NCBI RefSeq assembly: GCF_900129225.1
Contig: NZ_FQUG01000002.1
Coordinates: 372,001-436,000, forward strand
Reading direction: 5' to 3'
From: Schwartzia succinivorans DSM 10502
Lineage (GTDB): Bacteria; Bacillota; Negativicutes; Selenomonadales; Selenomonadaceae
Length of the DNA stretch: 64,000 bases
The number at the start of each line of letters is the position of its first letter. The stretch's first letter is position 1. A program made the translations under genes and the position numbers. Shown here piece by piece: positions 36,901 through 45,963 of the stretch. Under the pieces are notes generated by a model. The model was not told the DNA's origin, did not search any database, and saw only the letters and a program-made list of their open reading frames with translations.

Positions 36901-37618
36901 CACATGGAATGCTATCATTGCTCTCGGCCATAAAAACGAAAAGGAAAAATGCTCCTTCGAGTACGGCGCCTTCTTCGAATACGGCAGAGGAAACTACACT
37001 ACCTACAACGGAGACCAGCGGGGCGACGGCTCCACCTACTACACCGGCGGCGGACTCCTGGCGAAATGGCAGAAGAAGGACGGCATCTATGTTGAAGGAA
37101 GCCTTCGCGCAGGAAATGTTCACGACGACGCGAAGAACGTTCTCCGTGATGCCATGGGAAATTCCTACAGCTACGAGACAGACGCGTCATACTGGGGCGT
37201 TCATGTGGGTGTGGGCAAGGTCATTCAGCTCAATGAAAGCAGTGAGCTTGACGTCTACGGAAAATTCTTCCATAACCACAGGAACAGCGTAAGCTTCGAC
37301 GCAGGCGGCCACTATGACCTTGATGCAGTGAACAGCGACGTTCTGAGGCTCGGTACACGGTATGTCATGAAGCGTGAAAAGTGGGATTTTTACGGTGGAC
37401 TGGCATACGAGCAGGAATTCTCCGGCAAGGCAGAGGGTACGGCAGACGGCAGAGCAATCCGCGGCGCTGACACCAGCGGCGGAAGCCTGCGTGCAGAGCT
37501 GGGCGCGGTCCTGAACCCGAAGAAGGACGGGCCCATTACGCTGGACTTCAACCTCTCGGGCTTCGCGGGAAAGAAACGCGGCTTAACAGGCGGCGTGGCT
37601 GTGACGTTTAACTTCTAA
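33959..37618 (+). CDS. Autotransporter (type Va) with VYGG-repeat passenger
   Basis: A 1219-residue outer-membrane autotransporter. It has a long signal peptide (about 45 residues; basic start, core AALALAVSLWIAGGG). The passenger (about 46-800) has at its front some ten degenerate repeats of about 26 residues centred on VYGG, a beta-helix type pattern. A linker with DTSNINFTN and TLQGEGKASLEGS leads into a C-terminal barrel of about 290 residues that ends in VTFNF, with the terminal Phe needed for Bam recognition. It is likely a surface adhesin. AAGGG lies 9 nt before the ATG. It is 52 nt upstream of a paralogue with nearly the same barrel. Confidence 0.88.
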   Translation: MKMKKISKMKNNCTSMWNRGHFDRKAQAALALAVSLWIAGGGVVVAGQITTVETDYTGEVNGNHSGDNWGDRTGDPNDNEVTVNAAVKVTGDVRGGYYFNKDGKVTNNIVTINGTVTKAVYGGESGHGYDVMGNQVTVTGTVGENVYGGRVRGGDGTATGNTATVNGGTINMNVYGGYSFRGDAEKNTVTIEGGEVEHVYGGHSDNGQATNNKVTISGGEVSGHVYGGHSDNGQATNNKVTISGGVVRGQVYGGETFGSMENATGNEVTINSGTVLLDVYGGDARFGGAAHNHVIIKGKVSGSVYGGRSSNPSDGGWNKVEILGGTVDSDVYGDFKNSCNNTVVLHDATVGGSVCGDAELHDDTGNTLILSGSSTVNDSVNNFETIEFDASKLTWNTTAPVLTSKWGFNNCGVLDVSGVQSIVGTNSGTMTLLKTEGGFNPPQKVAYTGASGKTEATLSAESPVTVQSTAKTAGADGVTIGYNSTHSVVRDDTNQAINYVVANSPVNNITLGTIAWNAGGTVFNGTGYDFATNAVVNANNLKFTNPENVTKNDTMTLLSSAAGLATGDSITHSQNFTKEVNGATLSATLSGNVTRETEGQIGYTAMGTALNGIDLTGWDCNTAAVPTGWTSALGNSSITAVSVDGSSVAPGNEQNILTSGTENFFNDNQITDALKYKEYGSSSDTCKGVTLTYSESKGVKASTDGKNLVYARSDKNVSNISFGGMEWGWDMDAKGGYDYTNANIDFSKFTFTNPDAVTGSTTLLKANNTLAEIAATEKKVSYAYSPVAGVTVNGTVNGSYKTTNANEVQYTATENKADKLTFGNVEWKDTGALMERPANITFAGAAVDTSNINFTNISELEANKEMTLVGNFGDTVGTITGTKYMVGSTLQGEGKASLEGSNLVFRTDTTAEKMEVQEQTHNTVMSEEVALEALGAGDDFIAAAEDGLGHASNVGADGIASFATMGGGSIRQETGSHVDTRTWNAIIALGHKNEKEKCSFEYGAFFEYGRGNYTTYNGDQRGDGSTYYTGGGLLAKWQKKDGIYVEGSLRAGNVHDDAKNVLRDAMGNSYSYETDASYWGVHVGVGKVIQLNESSELDVYGKFFHNHRNSVSFDAGGHYDLDAVNSDVLRLGTRYVMKREKWDFYGGLAYEQEFSGKAEGTADGRAIRGADTSGGSLRAELGAVLNPKKDGPITLDFNLSGFAGKKRGLTGGVAVTFNF
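34553..34694 (+). repeat. 78-bp tandem repeat in passenger (two copies)
   Basis: Two units 78 bp (26 codons) apart share 64 identical bases (34553-34616 and 34631-34694). Other, older units of the same 26-residue period lie on both sides. The reading frame is kept. Confidence 0.85.
36497..37618 (+). repeat. Autotransporter 3'-end duplication, copy 1
   Basis: 1,122 bp that align without gaps to 39747-40868. It covers the linker and barrel. Differences are scattered single bases; long blocks are identical. Confidence 0.88.
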
Positions 37619-37670
37619 AGGATAGGCAGACTGTTTTAATGGTGCAAAAATCAGGATGAGGGCTGATAGA

Positions 37671-40600
37671 ATGAAGATGAAAAGGACATTCAAAATGAAG
37701 AACAACTGCGCATCAATGGGGCATATCGGAAACTTTGACAGGAAAGCACAGGCAGCTCTGGCGCTTGCTGTATCGCTGTGGATAGCGGGAGGCGGTGTGG
37801 CGGGTGCGAATGCATCATACGAACTATACCTTAATGATGCAGATACCCCAACTTTTACAGGAACCTTGCCACCCGGAGTAACAGCGGAAAAAAGGTTTGA
37901 CTCCTCCGGTAAGCCGTACTTTTATGTCAGCTGCGGAGAGTGGAACACTGACACTGCTCTCTGGTATATTTGCGGCGGCTATGAAAGTAGTGGCAGCGGC
38001 TACACGCTGCAGGTAGAAAATTTTGTTAAAACCAATGACAGTTACCTTAAACTTTATGGTGCATATAGGGGAAATTCCGAAAATGGAAATACCGTTTACG
38101 TGAAAAATTCCACGGTTGGGGCAACCTATGGCCGTTACAGCAATAATGGCAGCGGTCCTGCCTCCAATAATACAGTGATTGGTGAAAACAGTATATTCAC
38201 GTCGTTTATTTCAGGTGGTGAGGCACTGGGAAATAATGCCGACAACAATAAGGTCATGCTCACGGGAGGAGAGGTGCAGGACGCTATCTATGGTGGCTAC
38301 AGTGAGAGCATGAATAATGTAAGCGACCTAAGTGCCAGTGACAATACCGTTATATTGCGAAATGTGAAGGTAAATACTGACATTTACGGTGGTGAAGCTG
38401 ATAGCAGCGGGGCTAAGGCTAATGGTAATTCCGTCAGGCTGCAGGACTGCGTCTTCGGGCCAAGGCGTTTAGATAATCCGAGACTCCTTCCACTTTACCC
38501 TTCAGGACTTTCCCCCGACTTATATTTGACTGGCGCTAGGAGCATGATGCTTGGGAAGGCAGAATATAATACTCTTGTCCTGCAGGGAACAATTAAGGAA
38601 GGCGTCCCAACTCTGCGTTTTAGCGAGAACGTGAATTTGAAAAATTATGATGTTAGCGCGTCTTCTACGAACAATGCAGACTCTAACAACAACGCCCTTA
38701 GTCTTGTGGGGGCAATGGGCGTCGATGGAAGTGACGGTGGAAAGGTTCGGCTTTTTGGAGCCTTTAAGGTTGGCACAGGCAGCCAAAGCGGCAACGAGCT
38801 GCATCTTGGCGGCGTCAAAACCTATACGAAAAGCGGTGACAGCTATACACCTGTTATAACCGACGGAGAGGTTTTTGCGGCCTATGCCAAGAATGACAGC
38901 GGTGCCTGGGTGCAAACGAATACTGTGAAGTCTGTAGAGAATTTTGATTCTATCGTCCTGCACAATGTGAAATGGAGTGAGACAATACCTGTTCTGGCGG
39001 CAAAATCCTTTGAGTATAATGAAAGTGTAATCAGCACTCCTCGTTCATACGATTTAACCAACACTACTTTGGATATCAGGGACATGAATATCAGTGGACC
39101 CGGCTGTGGAACTATGACGCTTTTACAGTCGGGGACAGAAAATAATTTCAATAATCTAAAGCTTAAATATTCGGATGCCGATGCGGCAGCTATTTCAGGA
39201 AGTGTCCAGCTCAAGACGGAAACGGGTGCGTCCAGTGCAGCAAACGGCGTTACGCTGGCATGTGATACTGTACACAGCATTTCCCTGGCAGATGTCGGAA
39301 GGAAGGTCAATTACAATATCAAGGGCACGGTCAAAAAGATTTCATTCGGAGAAATGGAGTGGGGAAAGGCCCGGGATGCCGGCGACTCGACTTATAACTA
39401 CGCGGGCGTGACAAATGGTGCGCTCGTGAATGTAGATGGGCTATCCTTCAAAAATCCGCAGGCTGTGACGGGGACAACAACGCTGCTTAAAGCCAATGAT
39501 ACGCTGACGGCTGCGCTGTCAGACGTTGAGAAGTCCGTTGACTACACGAACGCGTCCATTGCATCCGGCGTGACAATGGATGGCGTAATATTGGGTTCGG
39601 TGAAGCATAACGGAAATAATATCGAATATACCGCAACGGCGAACAACGCCTCGAAGCTGACCTTCGGCAACGTGGAGTGGAAGGACAGCGGCATGCTGAT
39701 TGACCATAATACGGAGCTGACGAATGTTTCCTTCAACGGCGCGGCGGTGGATACCTCCAACATCAACTTCACAAACATAAAGGAGCTGGAAGCCAATAAA
39801 GAAATGACTCTCGTGGGGGGCTTTGGCGATACCGTGGGAACCATCACGGGCACGAAATACATGGTAGGCTCCACACTGCAGGGTGAGGGAAAAGCATCCC
39901 TTGAAGGAAGCAATCTTGTTTTCCGTACCGATACCACGGCGGGAAAAATTGAAGTACAGGAGCAGACACATAATACTGTCATGAGCGAAGAGGTCGGAAT
40001 GGACACCATCGACATCGGAGATGATTTTATTCTCGCGGCTGAGGACGGCCTCGGGCATACAGCCAATGTTGGTGCTGACGGTATTGCTTCCTTCGCAACA
40101 ATGGGCGGAGGCGCTATGCGTCAGGAAACGGGCAGCCATGTGGATGCCCGTACATGGAATGCCATCATCGCTCTCGGCCATAAAAACGACAAGGAAAAAT
40201 GCTCCTTCGAGTACGGCGCCTTCTTCGAATACGGCAGAGGAAACTACACCACCCACAACGGAGACCAGCGGGGCGACGGCTCCACCTACTACGCAGGCGG
40301 CGGACTTCTGGCGAAATGGCAGAAGAAGGACGGCATCTATGTTGAAGGAAGCCTTCGCGCGGGAAATGTTCACGACGACGCGAAGAACGTTCTCCGTGAT
40401 GCCATGGGCAATCCCTACAGCTACGAGACAGACGCGCCATACTGGGGCGTTCATGTGGGTGTGGGCAAGGTCATCACCCTCAATGAAAGCAGTGAGCTTG
40501 ACGTCTACGGAAAATTCTTCCATAACCACAGGAACAGCGTAAGCTTTGATGCAGGCGGCCACTACGACCTGGACGCAGTGAACAGCGACGTTCTGAGGCT

Positions 40601-40868
40601 CGGTACACGGTATGTCATGAAGCGTGAAAAGTGGAATTTTTACGGTGGACTGGCATACGAGCAGGAATTCTCCGGCAAGGCAGAGGGTACGGCAGACGGC
40701 ATGGCAATCCGCGGCGCTGACACCAGCGGCGGAAGCCTGCGTGCAGAGCTGGGCGCGGTCCTGAACCCTAAGAAGGACGGCCCGATTACACTGGACTTCA
40801 ACCTCTCGGGCTTCGCAGGAAAGAAACGCGGCTTAACAGGCGGCGTGGCTGTGACGTTTAACTTCTAA
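37671..40868 (+). CDS. Autotransporter (type Va), tandem paralogue
   Basis: A 1065-residue autotransporter. The signal peptide is nearly the same as in the preceding gene (RKAQAALALAVSLWIAGGGV), and the last 374 codons (linker plus barrel) are almost identical. The passenger in between (about 45-690) is different: few YGG units (IYGGYSE, IYGGEAD) and long Asn/Ser-rich parts. I chose ATG 37671 by analogy with the first gene (MKMK start) and GAGGG 8 nt upstream; ATG 37656 is an alternative. With 52 nt between the genes they are probably co-transcribed. It is likely a surface protein with another binding specificity. Confidence 0.87.
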   Translation: MKMKRTFKMKNNCASMGHIGNFDRKAQAALALAVSLWIAGGGVAGANASYELYLNDADTPTFTGTLPPGVTAEKRFDSSGKPYFYVSCGEWNTDTALWYICGGYESSGSGYTLQVENFVKTNDSYLKLYGAYRGNSENGNTVYVKNSTVGATYGRYSNNGSGPASNNTVIGENSIFTSFISGGEALGNNADNNKVMLTGGEVQDAIYGGYSESMNNVSDLSASDNTVILRNVKVNTDIYGGEADSSGAKANGNSVRLQDCVFGPRRLDNPRLLPLYPSGLSPDLYLTGARSMMLGKAEYNTLVLQGTIKEGVPTLRFSENVNLKNYDVSASSTNNADSNNNALSLVGAMGVDGSDGGKVRLFGAFKVGTGSQSGNELHLGGVKTYTKSGDSYTPVITDGEVFAAYAKNDSGAWVQTNTVKSVENFDSIVLHNVKWSETIPVLAAKSFEYNESVISTPRSYDLTNTTLDIRDMNISGPGCGTMTLLQSGTENNFNNLKLKYSDADAAAISGSVQLKTETGASSAANGVTLACDTVHSISLADVGRKVNYNIKGTVKKISFGEMEWGKARDAGDSTYNYAGVTNGALVNVDGLSFKNPQAVTGTTTLLKANDTLTAALSDVEKSVDYTNASIASGVTMDGVILGSVKHNGNNIEYTATANNASKLTFGNVEWKDSGMLIDHNTELTNVSFNGAAVDTSNINFTNIKELEANKEMTLVGGFGDTVGTITGTKYMVGSTLQGEGKASLEGSNLVFRTDTTAGKIEVQEQTHNTVMSEEVGMDTIDIGDDFILAAEDGLGHTANVGADGIASFATMGGGAMRQETGSHVDARTWNAIIALGHKNDKEKCSFEYGAFFEYGRGNYTTHNGDQRGDGSTYYAGGGLLAKWQKKDGIYVEGSLRAGNVHDDAKNVLRDAMGNPYSYETDAPYWGVHVGVGKVITLNESSELDVYGKFFHNHRNSVSFDAGGHYDLDAVNSDVLRLGTRYVMKREKWNFYGGLAYEQEFSGKAEGTADGMAIRGADTSGGSLRAELGAVLNPKKDGPITLDFNLSGFAGKKRGLTGGVAVTFNF
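39747..40868 (+). repeat. Autotransporter 3'-end duplication, copy 2
   Basis: Second copy of the 1,122-bp block at 36497-37618, same length and frame. Confidence 0.88.
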
Positions 40869-40887
40869 AGGAATAATAAAAAAATAT

Positions 40888-40922
40888 ATCCCCGTCGGCA
40901 GGTACATACCGACGGGGATTTC
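40888..40922. terminator. Terminator between autotransporter and convergent secreted-protein gene
   Basis: CCCCGTCGG pairs with CCGACGGGG. An A-run precedes it and ATTTC follows, so it is stronger for the minus-strand gene, whose transcript ends in the T-run. Confidence 0.75.
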
Positions 40923-40950
40923 TGATATAAAGGGAATTTCGATTATTGCC

Positions 40951-41307
40951 TTACTGGAACGATGCAGTACCGTCGCCGTTCAGTGTGACCTGAGCGACGC
41001 TCAGAAGGTCAATGTTGTACCAGGAAAGGCTGCTGCCGTCCTCGAAAGCTGCCTGAAGATCCCAATACTGAACACCGTTTGTCGGGAAAGTAACTTCGCA
41101 GTACTGTCCGTTGCCAAGAATCTGGCTGCCGAGGATGTCGTTCTGCCAGTCATTGGAGCTTGCCGGGCTGACGTTGACAACATAAATCGGATAGCCTGTG
41201 TTGTTTACAAGCACGAAATCCTGTGCACCTGCAAATGCGACGCTGGCAAAAGCCATGACGAACATTGCAGCAAGTAAAAAGACTCTGAGGGATTTGATTC
41301 TCTTCAT
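40951..41307 (-). CDS. Small secreted protein of unknown function
   Basis: A 118-residue protein with a clear signal peptide (MKRIKSLRVFLLAAMFVMAF, cleavage likely after FAGA or VAFA). The mature part is a short all-beta pattern: FVLVNNTGYPIYVVNVSP, DWQNDILGSQIL and YWDLQAAFEDGSSLSW. Similar short NNTG...SP...W domains occur in secreted or Tat-exported proteins of unknown function. It has one Cys. AGGAGGCG lies upstream of the start. It is probably periplasmic. Confidence 0.75.
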   Translation of the reverse strand: MKRIKSLRVFLLAAMFVMAFASVAFAGAQDFVLVNNTGYPIYVVNVSPASSNDWQNDILGSQILGNGQYCEVTFPTNGVQYWDLQAAFEDGSSLSWYNIDLLSVAQVTLNGDGTASFQ

Positions 41308-41591
41308 AAGTGGATACGCCTCCTGATGAATAGGTATTTTCCTGGTGAGATGACGTGTACCCGCATCTCTGTCATTATCAGTTTATCATCTAATTTTCAG
41401 AAAACAAGGATTTGGGAGCAGATAGTAAATTTATGGCGTGAATGAAAATTTTTTTATTGTTTACGGAATGAATTTACTGTCTACGGCATAATCGTTGACA
41501 ATAGAAAAAACGGGTGTAAGGTAACATAGGATAAACAGTTTTTCCTATTTGGGGAAAGATTTCGGAGTTCATTTTCAAAGGAGGAATACAC

Positions 41592-42281
41592 ATGGATTAC
41601 AAAATTCTCTACCCGGAGGCGTTCCCGGTCGTTCAGGTAGAAATGCAGAAGGGCGAATCACTGCAGGCGGAGTCTGATGCTATGATTGCCATGTCGCCGA
41701 CTATTGATGTTGAGGGCAAGACAAGCGGCGGTATCATGGGGGGACTCATGAGGAAGATGCTAACGGGTGAGAGCTTTTTCATGCAGCAGCTTGTTGCCAG
41801 CCGTGGGGCAGGGCGCGTGCTGATAGGTCATCCTCTGCCGGGTGGTATCCATGCTGTAGAGCTTGACGGTTCTCATGGGCTGACTGTTCAGAAGGGCGGA
41901 TTTTTGGCTGCTTCTCAGGGCGTTGATATTGATACGAAGGTGCAGAATCTTTCAAAGGGCCTGTTTTCCGGTGAGGGCTTCTTTGTGATGAATATGAGAG
42001 GCCGGGGCACGGTTTTCGTATCAAGCTACGGGATGATACATCCTATTGAGGTTCCTGCGGGAGAGGAAGTTATTATTGACAACGGTCATTTGGTGGCATG
42101 GCCTGATACTATGCATTATGAAATCGAAAAGGCTTCAAGCGGCGGTATTTTGTCCAGCCTGAAATCGGGAGAGGGGCTCGTCTGTCGTTTCAGGGGGCCT
42201 GGCACTGTGCTGATACAGACACGCAATCCTGAGGGCTTCGCAGGATGGATTCGTTCTATGTTCCCGAGCAGTGGCGACTGA
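41592..42281 (+). CDS. AIM24 / TIGR00266 family protein
   Basis: A 229-residue all-beta protein of the AIM24 family. Family blocks are FPVVQVEMQKGESLQAESDAM near the start (about residues 11-31), LTGESFFMQQ, GEGFFVMNMRGRGTVFVSSYG and LVCRFRGPGTVLIQTRN at the end. The cellular role of bacterial members is unknown; in yeast the family is mitochondrial. AAAGGAGGAA precedes the ATG. It lies near the SPFH zinc-ribbon protein, and both families are often found with membrane-associated stress proteins, but no direct link is shown. Confidence 0.85.
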   Translation: MDYKILYPEAFPVVQVEMQKGESLQAESDAMIAMSPTIDVEGKTSGGIMGGLMRKMLTGESFFMQQLVASRGAGRVLIGHPLPGGIHAVELDGSHGLTVQKGGFLAASQGVDIDTKVQNLSKGLFSGEGFFVMNMRGRGTVFVSSYGMIHPIEVPAGEEVIIDNGHLVAWPDTMHYEIEKASSGGILSSLKSGEGLVCRFRGPGTVLIQTRNPEGFAGWIRSMFPSSGD

Positions 42282-42334
42282 GGCGGATGTCTGATATTAT
42301 ATAGGCAGGTATTCTATATCGGGGGGAAACTGCC

Positions 42335-44521
42335 ATGAAACGAAGGCTTATCAAAAAACTTGCAGCGGCTGCCGTTGCTGCGTGCATATTCTTTATGGGC
42401 TTCAGCACGGAGGTCAGTGCTGCGGCACATACGCGCTACGGAGCTGATTTTTCAAGTCCCTACAGTTCGTCTGATACGTGGGTGATTTACTGGTATCTCT
42501 GCGGTACTGACCTTGAGACGAATGAGGGTGCTGCTTCTGATGATTTGGCAGAGCTTATGAAGGTTCAGCTGCCGCCTAACGTGAAGGTCGTAATCCAGAC
42601 CGGCGGCGCGGACAGATGGCACACAAATGGTATCCCGACGGGGGCTGTGGGCCGTTTTGTTTATGATTCGGACGGGCTCCACAGTCTCGGTGTGAGTGCG
42701 GATGTGAATATGGGCTCGGGAGAGGGGCTTACGGATTTCCTGCGCTTTGGCAAGGAGAATTTTTCCGCAGACCACAGTGTTTTCGTTTTCTGGGATCACG
42801 GCGGCGGCAGTGCCGGAGGCATCTGTCTTGATGAACGCTATCAGACTATGATTAGTCTCGACGAGGTTCACGATGCCTTTGATTCGGTATATGGAGCGAA
42901 CCCCGATAATCCGCCTTTTGAGGTTATCGGCTTTGACGCCTGTCTGATGGCGACAGTTGATACGCTTAATTCGGTGCATGGCTTTTCGCGGTATATGGTG
43001 GCTTCACAGGAGACTGAGCCGGGCTGCGGCTGGAATTACAGTGGCTGGGTAGGGGCTCTTGCAAGGGATCCTTCCATGGGCGGAGCCGCGCTGGGCAAAG
43101 TAATCTGCGATACCTATATGGACGGCTGCAGGGCGTATGATGTGGATGATATAGCTACGCTGTCTCTTTCCGATGTGTCAAAAGCTCCTGAGCTGTTCAA
43201 CGCTTACGGTGCTTACGGTGTGGAGGCGCTTCAGGCTGCCGCGGAAAATCCCCGTCAGCTGTTCTCTCAGCTGTCCCGTGGCGCGGAGGCTGCGGAGAAC
43301 TATGGCGGCAACACCCGTGAGCAGGGCTATTACGATATGGTGGATATGGGAGGACTTGCACGGAATACGCAAAGCGCGATGCCTGCCACTACAGGGAGGC
43401 TGCTCTCTGCACTGGATGACTGTGTGCTGTATCGTGTGAACGGTAATTATCGTCCCAAAGGTCTCGGACTTTCCTGTTATCATCCATACGATGGCGACGC
43501 GGATGTATGGCGTGCTTACGCGGAGCTGGATGTTTCGCCTGCGTCGATTAAGTATCTGTACTATTACCTGATTTTCGGATATATGCCCGATGCTGCGCAG
43601 GAATATATTTCCGGCGCGCCTGTCTATACTCAGGAAGCACCGGGGACGGGCGCGGCGATTGCAGGCTCTGCACCTGCGCATGCGCCGGGGCCGTCGGCAC
43701 ATCCGATATATAATGTCCAGCAGCTGGAGGATACGCCGGTTGATGTCGACCGTGATGGTGTAGCCTTTGTACGGCTTACGCCGGCGGCGGCGGACCTTTT
43801 GAGTTCCGTACACTGCCAGCTCATCTATATGGATGCAGAGCAGGATGTTATACTCGACCTTGGCTCTGATTCGAATATCGTAGCTGACTGGGATACGGGG
43901 GTATTCAAGGACAATTTCTACGGCACATGGCCTATGCTGGACGGTCATCCTGTTTATGTTGAGATTACCTATGAGGAGGACGGCTTTAATCTGTACTCCA
44001 TTCCTATCAAGCTGAACGGAGTTCCCTGTAATCTGCAGGTAGTGTATGATTTCGGACGGGAGGAATATAGAATCCTCGGCGCAAGAAGGGACGAAAATAC
44101 AGGCATTGCCAGTATGGTGGCGAGCCGTGAGCTGATAAAGCTGAAGCCGGGTGACGTTATTACGACACTTCATTACGGTATGACTCTTTCAGGCTCGGAC
44201 ACCGAATACACCGAGGTCGAGGTGGACACCTTCACTATCGGTGCTAATCCTACGGTGCGGGACGAAGAGGTAGGCGACGGCACATACGGGTATTTCTTCG
44301 AGTTTGTTGACCCGCTGAATAATTCCGCGTTGTCGGAAATGGTCACCTACACGATTAGAAACGGAGAAATTACTACATATGTAGGCAATCCGTTTGCAGG
44401 GACAGGTGGGGGACTGCAGCCGACCGGCGGCAGCAGTATTGCTGACTCCCTGTCGGGCGGTTCTGTTTTAGGCAGTGCGCCGTCAGGCGGCGGAAGCATT
44501 GCCGAGTCGCTTGGAGTGTAG
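42335..44521 (+). CDS. Clostripain-family (C11) cysteine peptidase, exported
   Basis: A 728-residue exported protein: signal peptide of about 30 residues ending VSAAAH, then a C11 peptidase domain (about 45-420). The catalytic His155 is in VFWDHGGGSAGG and Cys203 in IGFDACLMAT. The start of the domain, TWVIYWYLCGTDLE, is typical. The C-terminal 300 residues are beta-rich with no known motif and end in a Gly/Ser-rich tail with repeats of SIADSL and SIAESL. C11 peptidases cut after Arg/Lys and self-activate. Its closest neighbour is a sensor kinase on the opposite strand. Confidence 0.87.
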   Translation: MKRRLIKKLAAAAVAACIFFMGFSTEVSAAAHTRYGADFSSPYSSSDTWVIYWYLCGTDLETNEGAASDDLAELMKVQLPPNVKVVIQTGGADRWHTNGIPTGAVGRFVYDSDGLHSLGVSADVNMGSGEGLTDFLRFGKENFSADHSVFVFWDHGGGSAGGICLDERYQTMISLDEVHDAFDSVYGANPDNPPFEVIGFDACLMATVDTLNSVHGFSRYMVASQETEPGCGWNYSGWVGALARDPSMGGAALGKVICDTYMDGCRAYDVDDIATLSLSDVSKAPELFNAYGAYGVEALQAAAENPRQLFSQLSRGAEAAENYGGNTREQGYYDMVDMGGLARNTQSAMPATTGRLLSALDDCVLYRVNGNYRPKGLGLSCYHPYDGDADVWRAYAELDVSPASIKYLYYYLIFGYMPDAAQEYISGAPVYTQEAPGTGAAIAGSAPAHAPGPSAHPIYNVQQLEDTPVDVDRDGVAFVRLTPAAADLLSSVHCQLIYMDAEQDVILDLGSDSNIVADWDTGVFKDNFYGTWPMLDGHPVYVEITYEEDGFNLYSIPIKLNGVPCNLQVVYDFGREEYRILGARRDENTGIASMVASRELIKLKPGDVITTLHYGMTLSGSDTEYTEVEVDTFTIGANPTVRDEEVGDGTYGYFFEFVDPLNNSALSEMVTYTIRNGEITTYVGNPFAGTGGGLQPTGGSSIADSLSGGSVLGSAPSGGGSIAESLGV

Positions 44522-44538
44522 AAGATAAAAAATATTAG

Positions 44539-45879
44539 CTATGATTCCTGTTTTGTTTCGTTCCAGTACATAAAAAGACGCACCCAGCCGTCTGTCTGCT
44601 CGAATAATACCTCCGCATTGTATTTCCTGCTGAAGCTTCTGAGGGAAATCATACCCGTTCCATGGCCGCTTTCCTTCGCTACCGGAAGGCCGTCGTCCCC
44701 AAAAAGGAGCGGCGTGCTGCAGCGGTTCTCGACAACAAGCGCGTATTCATGATTTGTGCATGCAAGGGATATGCGGATTTCACGTTCACCCTCAGGCTGT
44801 CTGCGGCTGGCGATTACAGCGTTTTCTATTACGTTGGAGAGAAGGATTGAGAGGTCGTTGTCTGCTTCATTGAGGGCATCGTCCTTGAGGTTTACCTCAC
44901 AGGAAATACGTATGCCGTCTTTTTGCGCAAGCTTGATATAGACGGTCAGTGCCGCGTTTACGATAGGGCTTTTGCAGTAAGCGGCTATGGGCTGCGCAAG
45001 AAGCTCTTTGTCCTGTGACTTCACCAGCTCCAGGGCTTTTTCCACCTCTCCTGATTCAAGCAGTGTTGCCAAAAGGCGGTTGTAATGACGTAGGTCGTGG
45101 CGTACACGCTGCACATCCTCTGCTCTGGACTGAAGCATCGCTGCGTGGGTTTTCAGTGCTTCCAGCTGCTGCGTCACAAGCTCGTTGGTATGCAGGTCGC
45201 TCTGTATACGCGCGGCGCGTTCACCGGCGTACAGTGAATATTGATAAAGTATGACACCCCAGAAGAACAGGGCGAAGCGCAAAAGTATATCTGATTTCGT
45301 ATGCATCAGCGGACGGTCGATCAGCATGATGAGCGGAGTGGAGCAGAGTCCGAAGGGGAAGATTGCGAAGCACCAGTTCTCCAGTTTGCTGCCGGAGAAA
45401 AGATGAGGGGGAAGAAGCTTCCGAAAGAGTGGTTTTTCCAACGGAAGAAACACAAGGAACAGGGCGACGTAAATAGCTGTCTGTGTCGTAAGACGATAGG
45501 CTCCTGTCCCGAAAAACGGCGGAAGCAGTGTAAGAATCAGAGCGCCGCTCAGTGTATGCAGCAAAAAATACCAAAGCATCTGCATGCCAACCACGAAAAT
45601 ATGATGTGTGACCTCGTGGCGGATGACGATGAGAGAAAACGCGAAGAACGGAAGCCATCCGAAAAACTGGACGCGCTTGAAGGATTCGGCATCGAGTCCT
45701 GTATGATAAAAATATATGGCATATATCGTCAGGGTGACGGGAGCCCAAAGAAGAAAGTATTTCCAAAGGCGGACGCGTTCTTCGAAGCTGAGCTTTGACT
45801 CAAAGGGCAGATAGCGCAGATACGCGCCTATGAGCTGAATCAGTGTAATCCCCAAAGCCATACCTATGATAAAAGTCAT
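44539..45879 (-). CDS. Membrane sensor histidine kinase (AgrC/GHKL type)
   Basis: A 446-residue kinase. The N-terminal half has six or seven membrane helices, then a coiled linker, a HisKA-like box VRHDLRHYNRLL (HDLRHYN at about 261-267) and a GHKL ATPase with N-box SNVIENAV and G-box GHGTGMISLRS. This is the layout of peptide-sensing AgrC-type kinases, although no signal-peptide gene is visible nearby. ATG 45879 has GAAGGG 7 nt upstream, which removes 14 residues of the longer frame. It is divergent from the response-regulator gene, 84 nt away. Confidence 0.87.
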   Translation of the reverse strand: MTFIIGMALGITLIQLIGAYLRYLPFESKLSFEERVRLWKYFLLWAPVTLTIYAIYFYHTGLDAESFKRVQFFGWLPFFAFSLIVIRHEVTHHIFVVGMQMLWYFLLHTLSGALILTLLPPFFGTGAYRLTTQTAIYVALFLVFLPLEKPLFRKLLPPHLFSGSKLENWCFAIFPFGLCSTPLIMLIDRPLMHTKSDILLRFALFFWGVILYQYSLYAGERAARIQSDLHTNELVTQQLEALKTHAAMLQSRAEDVQRVRHDLRHYNRLLATLLESGEVEKALELVKSQDKELLAQPIAAYCKSPIVNAALTVYIKLAQKDGIRISCEVNLKDDALNEADNDLSILLSNVIENAVIASRRQPEGEREIRISLACTNHEYALVVENRCSTPLLFGDDGLPVAKESGHGTGMISLRSFSRKYNAEVLFEQTDGWVRLFMYWNETKQES

Positions 45880-45963
45880 ACGAATCCCTTCGTTTCTATC
45901 ATGAAATGTATTTTCACACAAAAATTATATGATAAATTATACCATAAAAGAAGGTGATGAAGC

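Noticed and set aside
39519-40562. Long open frame on the minus strand inside the second autotransporter (and a similar one at 36248-37123)
   Set aside because: It mirrors the Gly/Ala/Thr-rich coding strand, occurs in both duplicated copies, has no ribosome site and no protein-family pattern; it is a shadow of the barrel-coding sequence.
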